64,000 nucleotides of DNA from contig NZ_HE978634.1 of the NCBI RefSeq assembly GCF_000312045.1, positions 1,544,098 through 1,608,097 on the forward strand, in the 5' to 3' direction. Below, one piece after another: positions 45,601 through 53,292 of the stretch. Under the pieces are notes generated by a model. The model was given only the letters and a program-made list of their open reading frames with translations, was not told the origin of the DNA and made no database searches. A program made the position numbers and the translations under genes. The DNA comes from Noviherbaspirillum massiliense JC206 (GTDB taxonomy: Bacteria > Pseudomonadota > Gammaproteobacteria > Burkholderiales > Burkholderiaceae_D). Position 1 is the first letter of the stretch, and each line of letters starts with the position of its first letter.

Positions 45601-46577
45601 AGGCCAGCATCGTCGCCGACAAGCTCCAACTCCTCGCCAGCCCTACCGGCCAGCTCACCCTGTCCGGCCAGGCGGGCGTGTCGAACGTCGGCAGGCAGTT
45701 GCGGATCAATGGCGGCTTCACTGTCGATCATGCCTTGTTCAACCTGCGTGAAAAAAGCGCGCCGAAGCTGGGCGACGATGTCATGATCGTGCGCGGCGAC
45801 ACGCCGCAGAATGCGGGCGGCATGTCGAAGACGAGCGCGAAGGCAGCGGGCCCGTTTTCTCCCGTCGTGGATATCGAGGTCAATCTCGGCCGTGATTTCC
45901 GCTTCGAGGGATCGGGCGCGAACGTGCGCCTTGCGGGCACGATCGCAGTGCAAAGCGTTCCCGGTGAGGCTCCGCAGGCGAAAGGCACGGTGCGGGTGGT
46001 CGAAGGCAGTTACGAAGCGTTCGGCACCAAGCTGGCGATTGAGCGCGGCGTGATCACCTTCCAGGGACCGCTCGGCAATCCCAGCCTGAACATCCTCGCC
46101 ATGCGCCGCGACCAGGAGGTTGCGGCCGGCGTGCAGGTTACTGGCACGGTGCAGCAGCCACGGGTGGAACTCGTATCCGAGCCCAATGTCGCGGACGAGC
46201 AGAAACTGTCCTGGCTGATTTTCGGCCGCGGCGGCGGCAGCAGCGAACAGGGCCAGGCACAGGCGGCCGCCCGGGGAGCGGCGACCGGTCTGCTCAACAA
46301 GTTCGGCGGCGAACGCATCGCCAAGGGCCTCGGGCTCGATCAGCTCTCGATCGGCACAAGCGAATACGGGCAGACGACGCAGCAGGTGGTCAACCTCGGC
46401 AAGGAAGTCTCGGACCGACTGACAGTGGGCTACGAACAAAGCCTGACCGGCGCGGCCGGCGTGCTGAGGCTGACCTATGAATTGTCACGACACTGGTCGG
46501 TGGTGGTGCGCGGCGGGACGATTGGAGGGCTGGATGTGTTTTTCAACCAGCGGTTTGATCGGATTAGGGGGAGGTAG
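42618..46577 (+). CDS. tamB: Translocation and assembly module inner-membrane protein TamB
   Basis: A 1319-residue AsmA-like protein. One N-terminal membrane segment (LAWTIVTLLVLILLLAGLIL) is followed by a very long periplasmic beta-rich groove. The C-terminal DUF490 domain contains GTVRVVEGSYEAFGTKLAIERGVITF, ends near SWLIFGRG and a terminal segment resembling outer-membrane strands. TamB spans the periplasm and works with TamA, to which it is translationally coupled. The length is typical of betaproteobacterial homologues. No second start codon competes. Confidence 0.95.
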   Translation: MAEKTPSRQDEKASAPRPSRILRALAWTIVTLLVLILLLAGLILGAVSTETGTRLLWRAATRALPDRLSGEFAGGSLTRGIELRNVGYRDATKQVRIDSVNGGWDLSFSPLALTVNYLRTGDVDVTLLPSPPTPRTPTSLPDQITLPLAIDLQQLSVKQVLIHKEESTTELRDILLRAGSDRMQHRIDLDNAVTPYGTLRASLRLNGKRPFATSGSVSMNGPIRDESYRAAAQLSGSLQHLGVRLDVMGDRLAGNADIDATPFDPVPFRRALLHVAHLNPRLFTPGAPQADLDIRAALEPVTGSGQAASPQAFAVAGPVSISNARPGTLDAQLLPLASASADVRLDTEQQQLSRLQIRLRGGASLDGGGELRGNGQGRFTLRASGLDLHALHAKLKTTRLDGPLSIRVDGTTRDISLDLAGPELSAKADARLTPQQIELQAAQLKSGPAQLKLSGSLSRDQQSAYAFKGSLSDFNPAHFLATMQPKGARGKSGKQLPDTRINMNFSAQGKLQPELSAQLQFAIRDSMYASLPMTGAGTVHLAGKRLLPSDANLSIAGNQLRLKGSFGAPGERMDFNIDAPALDRLGFGLSGLLQAQGRLGGTLQRPVVDADYRAERIAFGEHRLAQLSGQAHLNGVPGEAPDARVALGLEARGLQSGEIRLDKFTADISGTYASHTIGLHANGRLRGQVVALSLSAQGRLRDSAQGLAWDGMLRKLENRGIPRLVMEAPLTLSVAQNRIELGATRLEVEQARIDLKGLRYDDGQLRSEGAFSALNIGRLLALRRELTGAEPPFQTDLALDGSWNVTLGDSAAGFVRIDRRGGDIAIPTGAGESRLGLNTLSLRADMEANRVMLNADINATRIGSLKGQGRLTLQQSGGRLTLTPGAPVSAEVTGTIPKLQSIASLAGPRVALDGSAAINLNVAGTLGDPVLSGTVAGDNLALTLFDQGVRLHDGIARITLDNNIVELRQVEFRGGDGTLRASGRIPIDENSPDIKASIVADKLQLLASPTGQLTLSGQAGVSNVGRQLRINGGFTVDHALFNLREKSAPKLGDDVMIVRGDTPQNAGGMSKTSAKAAGPFSPVVDIEVNLGRDFRFEGSGANVRLAGTIAVQSVPGEAPQAKGTVRVVEGSYEAFGTKLAIERGVITFQGPLGNPSLNILAMRRDQEVAAGVQVTGTVQQPRVELVSEPNVADEQKLSWLIFGRGGGSSEQGQAQAAARGAATGLLNKFGGERIAKGLGLDQLSIGTSEYGQTTQQVVNLGKEVSDRLTVGYEQSLTGAAGVLRLTYELSRHWSVVVRGGTIGGLDVFFNQRFDRIRGR

Positions 46578-46684
46578 AGGAAGATTCAGTTGTCATGCCT
46601 GTGCATGCGGAAATCCGGCGTTCCCCATGTACTCAAAACTCCATTCGCACATGCATTCGCTGACCTAACAATCGAAAGTCGGCC

Positions 46685-47623
46685 CTAATGCCGATGCGCA
46701 TGCCCTTCCCCCGGCCCACCCGGAAAATGCTCTTCCCTGTCCGCCTCCTCGCAGGGCTCCAGCTCGCATTGCACCGTGATATGCGAAATTCCGAACTTCT
46801 CGTTCACCCTCCTGCGCATCGCATCGAGGACGTCAGCTGCCACCATTCTCTCGTCGTACACCGCATGCACGGTCAGGCTGACCTTACCGCTGCCGATGGA
46901 CCAGATGTGCAGGTCGTGGATGCTGGTGACGCCGGGCGTGGCGAGCAGCGCCTGCTCGACTTCTGCCATGTCGATTTCTTCCGGCACGCCTTCGAGCAGG
47001 ATGTGCAGGCTGGACTTGAGCAGGCTCCAGGTGCGCGGCAGCACCCATAGGCCGATGCCGACGGCGATGGCGGAATCGACCCAGGTCCAGCCGGTGGTGC
47101 GGATGATGATGGCGCCGATGATGACGCCGACGGAGCCGAGCATGTCGCTCCATACTTCGAGATAGGCGCCCTTGATGTTGAGGCTTTCTTCCTTGCCGCC
47201 GCTCAGGAAGCGCATGCTGACGAGGTTGACGACGAGCCCGAGCGCAGCGATCGCCAGCATGCCTGTGGAGTGCACTTCCGGAGGATGCTTCAGGCGCAGC
47301 CAGGCTTCGTAGACGATGTAGATGGCGACGGCGAACAGCAGCAGCGCGTTGAAGGCGGCGGCGAGGATTTCGAAGCGGTAGTAGCCGAAGCTGCGCTGGC
47401 GGTCCGCGGGTTTCTTGCCGATCTGGTTCGCCGCGAGGGAAATGGCGAGCGCGGCCGCGTCGGTGAACATGTGGGCCGCATCGGAAATCAGGGCAAGGCT
47501 GCCTGTGACGAAGCCGCCGATGACTTCGGCGAGCATGAATCCGGTGGTCAGTGCGAAGGCGATCCAGAGAGAACGTTCGTTGCGCTTGTCCGCATGGTGA
47601 TGATGGTGGTGTCCTGCACTCAT
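46685..47623 (-). CDS. CDF family divalent cation exporter (ZitB/CzcD type)
   Basis: A 312-residue cation diffusion facilitator that exports Zn2+, Co2+ or Cd2+ from the cytoplasm in exchange for protons. Six membrane segments are visible. The metal sites show as SDAAHMFTDAAALAIS and EVWSDMLGSVGVI. A His run at the N-terminus (HHHHHHADK) and another His-rich tail (GEGHAHRH) bind metal in such proteins. The C-terminal cytoplasmic domain contains HDLHIWSIGSGKVSLTVH. The ATG has AGGAAA just upstream. It is a single gene, convergent with tamB. Confidence 0.93.
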   Translation of the reverse strand: MSAGHHHHHHADKRNERSLWIAFALTTGFMLAEVIGGFVTGSLALISDAAHMFTDAAALAISLAANQIGKKPADRQRSFGYYRFEILAAAFNALLLFAVAIYIVYEAWLRLKHPPEVHSTGMLAIAALGLVVNLVSMRFLSGGKEESLNIKGAYLEVWSDMLGSVGVIIGAIIIRTTGWTWVDSAIAVGIGLWVLPRTWSLLKSSLHILLEGVPEEIDMAEVEQALLATPGVTSIHDLHIWSIGSGKVSLTVHAVYDERMVAADVLDAMRRRVNEKFGISHITVQCELEPCEEADREEHFPGGPGEGHAHRH

Positions 47624-48074
47624 GGCTTTCCTGTTATCACAACTGCGAGCCTGCTTCAGGCCGCCGCCGAAGATCTCGATCTGGAGCGGGCAAAGTCGGC
47701 ATCATAAACATTCATATGCGGCTCGTCATTCATGCTGCGGGAACGGACACCGAAGCCCGTGGGCCGCCAAAAACCGGAGAGGACGTGGTTTAAGGATCGC
47801 CTTCAGAGTGATGACTGGCAAGTTTATTTCGCGCATTGTTGATGGCTGTTCATGTCACGCGCTTTTTTGCCTTTGCGAGAACCGTTCCAGTAAAGGCAAG
47901 CGCGAATCGCGGAACCGTTTCCGGAAAAACAGACCAAACTGCATCAGATGGGATCAAACGTTCTTGCGGTCCGATGCGATGAAGAACACCCGGCACCGCT
48001 TTCGCCGGCAGCCGCATTATCAGCGGAAACCTGCCGCGCAGCTACAGCGATTAATTCGAGAAAGGATGTGCCTA
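47624..48074. other. Divergent intergenic region before the pentapeptide-repeat gene
   Basis: A 451-base region with no gene I can support. Open frames across it are continuations of the downstream coding frame and have no ribosome site. It must hold the promoters of the cation exporter and of the pentapeptide-repeat gene. I see no metal-regulator operator or terminator that I would defend. Confidence 0.4.
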
Positions 48075-48731
48075 ATGTCTCTTTCACTTCGTTCCTGTGC
48101 GCTCGCTTGCATGCTTGCGCTGCCTGCGTCCGCCAATCTGGCGGGCGCCCTCGATGCCGTCGGCGGCGTCCGGGAAGTCGGCAATTGCGCCATACGCCCC
48201 GGCACGCTGTGCGCCGACATGAATCTGGAAGGCGCGGACCTGCAAAACGCCGACCTCTCCAATTCCCAGTTCACGCGGTCCAAGATGGCCGCCGTGAACC
48301 TGCAGCGCGCAGATCTCGAAAGCGCGAACCTGGAGTCGGCGGACCTTGCCAAGTCCGATCTGAGCCGGGCAAGCATGAAAGGCGTCAGCCTGCGTGATGC
48401 CATCCTGAGAGAAGCCGATCTGAGCGGCGCGAAAATGCAGGAAGCGAATCTGCAGAATGCGCGACTCGGGCAGGCGAAGCTGAGCGAAGCGGTCATGAAC
48501 CAGGCCAATCTTTACACGGCTGAACTTCCGGGCGCGAACCTTGAAAACGCGCAGCTGGAGCGCGCCGACCTGCGCTCGGCCAACCTGAAGGGGGCGATGC
48601 TTGCCGGCGCCAATTTGCGCGCCGCGATACTTACCAATGCCGATCTGACGAATGCCGATCTTAGCGGGGCGAACCTGGAACTGGCCGATCTGAAAGGCGC
48701 GTTGACGGATGGATGCAAGGGGTGCCCGTGA
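48075..48731 (+). CDS. Exported pentapeptide-repeat protein
   Basis: A 218-residue protein with a signal peptide (LRSCALACMLALPASANLAGA) followed by about thirty consecutive A(D/N)LxX pentapeptide repeats between about residues 52 and 210. These fold into a right-handed square beta-helix. The repeat block is flanked by Cys pairs (NCAIRPGTLC before it, GCKGCP at the very end), suggesting disulfide-capped ends in the periplasm. Most characterised pentapeptide proteins are cytoplasmic gyrase protectors; an exported one must do something else. The ATG at 48075 has GAAAGGA upstream. It could also be a lipid-free scaffold; the function is unknown. Confidence 0.82.
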   Translation: MSLSLRSCALACMLALPASANLAGALDAVGGVREVGNCAIRPGTLCADMNLEGADLQNADLSNSQFTRSKMAAVNLQRADLESANLESADLAKSDLSRASMKGVSLRDAILREADLSGAKMQEANLQNARLGQAKLSEAVMNQANLYTAELPGANLENAQLERADLRSANLKGAMLAGANLRAAILTNADLTNADLSGANLELADLKGALTDGCKGCP

Positions 48732-48879
48732 ATGCGCCTTCACAGGAGGAGTCCGAACCTGGGGCTGCCTGCAATGATGCAAGACAAGGCGCAGGCTGTC
48801 GATCGATTGCTTGCGAGTGTGCGTGGCACGAGATCAGTCCTTCCCGGCAGGCCGTTCCATACCTGACTGACGATCCAAC

Positions 48880-49383
48880 ATGAGATTCCTGCTGCGCGTT
48901 GCTGCCGCCATCCATTTTCTGATCAGCGCCTTCTTTGTCTGCGCCTGCCTCGTACTGATCTACATTGCCGTGGCGACCGGTGCGGCTGCCCTGGAGTCCG
49001 GTCCCACCGTGCAGGCGGCGCAAGGCGTGATCGAGGCAATCGGCCTGTTGTCCGTGGCAGTGGTGGCCCTGCAGATCGCGCAGACCATAGGCGAGGAAGA
49101 AGTCGTTCGCGAGGCGCATGTCAGCGCGCCCACGCGCGTGCGCCGCTTCCTGTCGCGCTTCATGGTCGTGGTAGTGGTGGCAATCGCCATCGAAGGGCTG
49201 GTCGCGACCTTCAAGGCCTTGCATGAAAATCCGGCGCAGCTTCCGCACGCTGCAACCATCCTGTTCTCGGTCGGCGTCGTGCTCGCCGGATGGGGCGCGT
49301 TCATCTGGTTCAACCGCAGCGCCGAGGAGCTCGAACCGGAAGCGATGCAGCAGGCGAAGAACGAGGACAAGAAGCTCAGGTAA
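48880..49383 (+). CDS. Hypothetical membrane protein
   Basis: A 167-residue protein with four predicted membrane segments: about 8-32, 45-68, 92-110 and 122-142. Between the second and third is a short charged loop (GEEEVVREAHVSAPTRVRR), and the C-terminus is a charged cytoplasmic tail (EELEPEAMQQAKNEDKK). No family is recognised. The start has no good ribosome site. It follows the pentapeptide gene after 148 bases and may be transcribed with it. Confidence 0.6.
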   Translation: MRFLLRVAAAIHFLISAFFVCACLVLIYIAVATGAAALESGPTVQAAQGVIEAIGLLSVAVVALQIAQTIGEEEVVREAHVSAPTRVRRFLSRFMVVVVVAIAIEGLVATFKALHENPAQLPHAATILFSVGVVLAGWGAFIWFNRSAEELEPEAMQQAKNEDKKLR

Positions 49384-49549
49384 GAGCTTCGATCGCAAAA
49401 CACTCTCAGGGCCGATCCCCGCTGCCGGCGCGGCTGTCAGCAATTTGCCGCGGATTCCGGATTGCGTTCTTGCATCCTTTTCCGCAGCACACTAGCATGC
49501 ATGTTCAGGCTTGAAATCCAGGGACATCTGCAGGAAAAGGAAGGAACAA

Positions 49550-49768
49550 GTGCATTACGAGATTTACAAGGATCTCCAGCAGCAGTGGCGCTGGAGGATT
49601 ATCGATTCGCGCAGTCGGGTCGCAGCGACGAGCAGTGACGCTTACGAGAAACGGGAAGATGCGCTGCGCAGCCTCATGCAGATTCGACAGCATGCGGCCA
49701 GTGCCCAGATCTATGACCATTCGCTCAACAAATGGCTGGGGACGATGGAAACCAGCAACGAGGAATAG
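49550..49768 (+). CDS. Small DUF1508/YegP-like protein
   Basis: A 72-residue cytoplasmic protein beginning VHYEIYKDLQQQWRWRIIDSRSR, which matches the YegP-type DUF1508 fold (a short beta-hairpin plus helix). The start is GTG at 49550 with AAGGAA five bases upstream; an upstream ATG at 49511 has a poorer context. A terminator follows 22 bases after the stop. The function of the family is unknown. Confidence 0.75.
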   Translation: MHYEIYKDLQQQWRWRIIDSRSRVAATSSDAYEKREDALRSLMQIRQHAASAQIYDHSLNKWLGTMETSNEE

Positions 49769-49790
49769 CGAAATGATCTTCCATTAAGAA

Positions 49791-49820
49791 TGCCGCCACC
49801 TCAGGCGGCATGTTTGTTTT
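49791..49820 (+). terminator. Rho-independent terminator
   Basis: TGCCGCC (49791-49797) pairs perfectly with GGCGGCA (49804-49810) around a six-base loop and is followed by TGTTTGTTTT. It closes the small DUF1508 gene. Confidence 0.85.
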
Positions 49821-49967
49821 CATATCGGCAATTTGCCTAAAAGTTGATGGACATCCGCAACTCCGGCAGCATCATTTTATTCCCCAAAGGAACTATTTCT
49901 TGAAGGCAAGCTCCTAACGGTCTCTTGTACGCAAGTACCCGAAGTCACCGTTTCCGAGGAGCCTGCC

Positions 49968-50864
49968 TTGTTCATCCTGCATAAATCATCTTTTTACAAG
50001 ACCACCCACGTCTGCCTTGCTACTGTACTCATGCTCGCCGCCTGCGGCGGAGGTGGCGGAGGCGGCAGCAATTCCACTGCCTCCGATGTCGCTGCCGGCT
50101 CCTCCAGCCTGCATTCCGGAGAGGCCGAGCCGGCATCGTCCACGCCGGATACCGCATCGCCCGGCACGGCCGCTCCGCAAGTTCCGACACCCGCACCCTC
50201 GACCTCCGACCCGACCCCTCCACCTGCACCTGCCCCGGCCACACCTCCGGCTTCCACTACGCCCGCGCCGGTATCCAGGCTGATCGAGTATTACGGCGAT
50301 TCGACTGTGTACGGCTATGAGACCGGAAAAGGCGGACAGGTCGCCGAACCCGCGCCTGCAGCCTTTGCCAAGGCCCTGCCCGCTTCCGCCAATTACCAGG
50401 TGCGCAATGAGGGCGTGAGCGCCACCACTGCCTGCCAGCTCCTCAATGGCACCGACGGTGTGCATCCGGCATGGAGCAAGCAGATGGCATCTTCAAAAGC
50501 GTCCTACGTCATCATCAATCATGCGATCAACGACGAATGGCGCGAAGACCTGGCGACCTACAAATCCTGCATGCGCCAGCTGGCCCAGACCGCGAAGCAG
50601 TACGGCAAGCAGGCGATCTTCGAAACGCCGAACCCGACCCAGGATACCGGCGGCTCGCTCGATCCCTACACCCAGGGCATGAAGGATGTGGCAGCACAGG
50701 AAAACCTGCCGGTCATCGACCAGCACGCTTACCTGATGAACTACCTGAACGGCAAGGATCCGCACACCATCTGCCCGGACGGCCTGCATCCGACCCAGCA
50801 GGTTTACATCATGAAGGGACAGTATGCGGCGAGTGCGTTCGTGAAGCTTTTTCCGGGGAATTGA
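49968..50864 (+). CDS. SGNH/GDSL-type hydrolase lipoprotein
   Basis: A 298-residue exported lipoprotein. The lipobox is LAAC with the lipidated Cys at residue 26, followed by seven Gly. Residues about 40-103 form a Pro/Ala/Ser/Thr linker. The catalytic domain begins at IEYYGDSTVYG (Ser in GDS at 110-112) and carries the matching Asp-His pair in CPDGLHPT at about 269-276, with an Asn in IINHAINDEW. This is the SGNH esterase pattern. The start is TTG at 49968 with GAGGAG about seven bases upstream. It is a single gene, probably acting in the periplasm or on the outer membrane. The substrate is unknown. Confidence 0.85.
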   Translation: MFILHKSSFYKTTHVCLATVLMLAACGGGGGGGSNSTASDVAAGSSSLHSGEAEPASSTPDTASPGTAAPQVPTPAPSTSDPTPPPAPAPATPPASTTPAPVSRLIEYYGDSTVYGYETGKGGQVAEPAPAAFAKALPASANYQVRNEGVSATTACQLLNGTDGVHPAWSKQMASSKASYVIINHAINDEWREDLATYKSCMRQLAQTAKQYGKQAIFETPNPTQDTGGSLDPYTQGMKDVAAQENLPVIDQHAYLMNYLNGKDPHTICPDGLHPTQQVYIMKGQYAASAFVKLFPGN

Positions 50865-50964
50865 ATGGGGGGATGAAAGGGATCCTGCTTGCGCACGGGT
50901 ACCTTTCAAGGGTGGCTAAATGATGATCACGCACTGCCCCATCTCAACCGAAGAGGCAAAGAAT

Positions 50965-51016
50965 GTAGGGTGCACCGTGCGCACCGGAATAGCATGGTGC
51001 GCATGGCGCACCCTAC
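50965..51016. repeat. REP-like double-hairpin palindrome
   Basis: The outer arms GTAGGGTGC (50965-50973) and GCACCCTAC (51008-51016) are complementary, and inside them GTGCGCACC and GGTGCGCA form a second pairing. Such GTAGGGTGCGC elements are found dispersed in many proteobacterial genomes as repetitive extragenic palindromes. It lies between convergent genes, where it may end transcription on both sides. Confidence 0.65.
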
Positions 51017-51109
51017 TTCCTCTAACCGGGCAGCCAGGAATCCTGCCGGTGCGGGATTTCATGCCGAGCATTGCGGACGGGAGCGCGAAGCCTGCACCTT
51101 CGTTCCGTA

Positions 51110-53284
51110 CTACCAGCCATAACTTGCAGTCACGCCCACCGTGTAATTCCTCCCGGGCGCCGGCTCGAAGAAGCGCCGGTTGCCTTCGTTGACGATCACC
51201 GAGCCGATGTACTGGCGGTCGGCGAGGTTGTCGATGCGCGCGAATTCCCGCAACTGCCAGCGGCCGGCCTGCTGTTCCAAACCGAAGCGCAGATTGGCGG
51301 TGAAGTAGGCCGACGCCGCATCGCTGTTGACGTCGTCGACATACACCTTGCCGACATATTTGCCTTCCAGCGCAGTGCTGAATCCGGACGCGGGATGGCG
51401 CCAGGACAGTTCGCCATACGCCGTCTGGCGTGGTACGCCGGGAATGCGATTGCCCGAGGGGACTTGCGTGGATGCCGAACAGGGCCCCGAGCAGAAGGGA
51501 TCCGCGTAGACCGCGCGAAGCAGCGAATAGGACAGCAGCGTGCCGATGCCGTTGTTCCAGTTGCCGTCCACCAGAAGCTCGATGCCATCCCTCCTCGTCT
51601 TGCCGGCATTCTGGAACACCGCGCGGCCGCCGGTGTTCGACAACACCACCAGCTCGTCTTCCGTATCGATGTGGAACACCGCAAGGCTGGCGCGCACGCG
51701 GCTGGCGATCCTGGCCTTGACGCCGACCTCGACGTTTTCGCTGCGCGCAGGTTTCAGGCCGAAGTTGAATCCGGCTGCTGCCGGTGCGCCGGGACGGTAG
51801 GACAATTCATTCAGCGTCGGCGTCTCGAATCCCTTGCCATAGGAAGCATAGAGGTTCACTTCCCTGTTCAACCTGTAGGTTGCGCCGAGCACGGGATTGA
51901 GCGCGTGATAGCCGGCCGAGCCGCTGTCGTCGCCATTGCCCGGCGCGATATAGTGGTCATCGGAGCTGATATGCACGCTGCTGTTGCGCACGCCGGCCAG
52001 CAGCAGCCAGCGCGCAGCCGGTTCCCACTGCGCCTGCAGATACTGGTCGAAGTTCCAGGCGCGATTGTCTTCATTGCGCCGCAACCGCCCTTTCACGCCG
52101 AGCTGCCCGTCGACGAAATTTTCAAAGCCGCGTCGATCCTCATTCAGGTCGTCATAGCTGATGCCGGCGGTCCATTGCAGCGGCCGGCCCGCCCATGTGC
52201 CCTGGTAGGTCCAGCGCAGGTCCAGTCCGCCATACTGGCGCGCAAGATCGATCACGCCGCCGGCACTGGTGGGCGCCGTCTGCGCCGCGACCGGTATCGC
52301 CTGGTACTGGAGCGTGGAGCGCTCCCCGCCGTACAGCACGGCGGTGACGCTGTTGGCGGCATCCAGGATGCGCTCGTAATTCAGGCCGAACTGGTGCTGA
52401 CGTACCGACTTGCGGGTATTGAACGCGAGCGCGTTCGGATCGGCGGCGCGCGGATCGGCTTCGAACTGGGCGCGGCTCAGGCCGAGCGGGTCCTGCACGT
52501 CGACCATCCGTACCGCATTGGCGACCATGGTGAGGGAAGAATCGGCATCCGGCGTGATGCGCAGCTTCACGTTCGCCCGGTCGCGCCGCACCGCGCTGTG
52601 TTCCCGGTAGCCGTCGCTGTCGAAGCGCGCCACATCCTCGACGTGGTTGATATTGCCCTGCTGGCCGGACACCTTGAAGCCGTAATGCCGGGTGCCGTAG
52701 CTGCCGAACTGGACGTATGGCGACAGCGCGAGGCCGGGTTTGCCATTTTCGGTGAACACGGATATCACGCCGCCGGAGGAATTGCCGTACAGGGCGGAAA
52801 ACGGCCCGCGCAGCACTTCGATGCGCTCCGCCGAACTCAGGTCGAAATGCGAGGTCTGGCCTTGCCCGTCCGGCATGGTGGCGGGAATGCCGTCGGCATA
52901 CAGGCGCACACCGCGCACGCCGAAGGTGGAGCGGGCGCCGAAGCCGCGCGAGGAAACCTGCAGGTCCTGCGCGTAGTTCTGGCGATTCTGTACCACCACG
53001 CCCGGCACGCGCACCAGCGGCTCGGACAGGTTGACCATGGGATTGTTCTGCTGGATCGTTTCCGCGCCAATGACGTCAATCGACAGCGGCAGATCGAAGC
53101 CGGGCTGGCCGATGCGCGTCGCGGTGACGACGACCGGTTCGAGGGTTCTTGCGTCAGCGCCCTCGTTCGTGTTCGCCGGAGCCGTTTGCGCATGGCAGAC
53201 GGAGCCTGCGATCATGACCGGCAGCAAAAGCAGCCGCGCCATGCGGCCCGGCGCTACCGGGATTGCAGTGTTCTGCTTCTTCAT
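51110..53284 (-). CDS. TonB-dependent outer-membrane receptor, possible PQQ importer (PqqU/YncD-like)
   Basis: A 724-residue TonB receptor. After a signal peptide comes a plug domain with a TonB-box-like LEPVVVTATRIG, the motif QVSSRGFGARSTFGVRGVRL and LYADGIPATMPDGQGQTSHF, then a 22-strand barrel ending in YGW. The GQGQTSHFDLSSAERIEVLRGPFSALYG stretch recalls YncD, which is now known as the PQQ importer PqqU. The gene directly follows a PQQ-type dehydrogenase gene, which supports PQQ or a sugar as substrate. The frame begins at 53296, overlapping the dehydrogenase stop, but the ATG at 53284 has AGAGG close upstream. Specificity is inferred. Confidence 0.85.
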   Translation of the reverse strand: MKKQNTAIPVAPGRMARLLLLPVMIAGSVCHAQTAPANTNEGADARTLEPVVVTATRIGQPGFDLPLSIDVIGAETIQQNNPMVNLSEPLVRVPGVVVQNRQNYAQDLQVSSRGFGARSTFGVRGVRLYADGIPATMPDGQGQTSHFDLSSAERIEVLRGPFSALYGNSSGGVISVFTENGKPGLALSPYVQFGSYGTRHYGFKVSGQQGNINHVEDVARFDSDGYREHSAVRRDRANVKLRITPDADSSLTMVANAVRMVDVQDPLGLSRAQFEADPRAADPNALAFNTRKSVRQHQFGLNYERILDAANSVTAVLYGGERSTLQYQAIPVAAQTAPTSAGGVIDLARQYGGLDLRWTYQGTWAGRPLQWTAGISYDDLNEDRRGFENFVDGQLGVKGRLRRNEDNRAWNFDQYLQAQWEPAARWLLLAGVRNSSVHISSDDHYIAPGNGDDSGSAGYHALNPVLGATYRLNREVNLYASYGKGFETPTLNELSYRPGAPAAAGFNFGLKPARSENVEVGVKARIASRVRASLAVFHIDTEDELVVLSNTGGRAVFQNAGKTRRDGIELLVDGNWNNGIGTLLSYSLLRAVYADPFCSGPCSASTQVPSGNRIPGVPRQTAYGELSWRHPASGFSTALEGKYVGKVYVDDVNSDAASAYFTANLRFGLEQQAGRWQLREFARIDNLADRQYIGSVIVNEGNRRFFEPAPGRNYTVGVTASYGW

Positions 53285-53292
53285 GCCGCCTC

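Noticed and set aside
46685-47623. The N-terminal His run of the cation exporter as a cloning tag
   Set aside because: His-rich termini are normal in this metal-transport family, the C-terminus is also His-rich, and the surroundings are ordinary chromosome.
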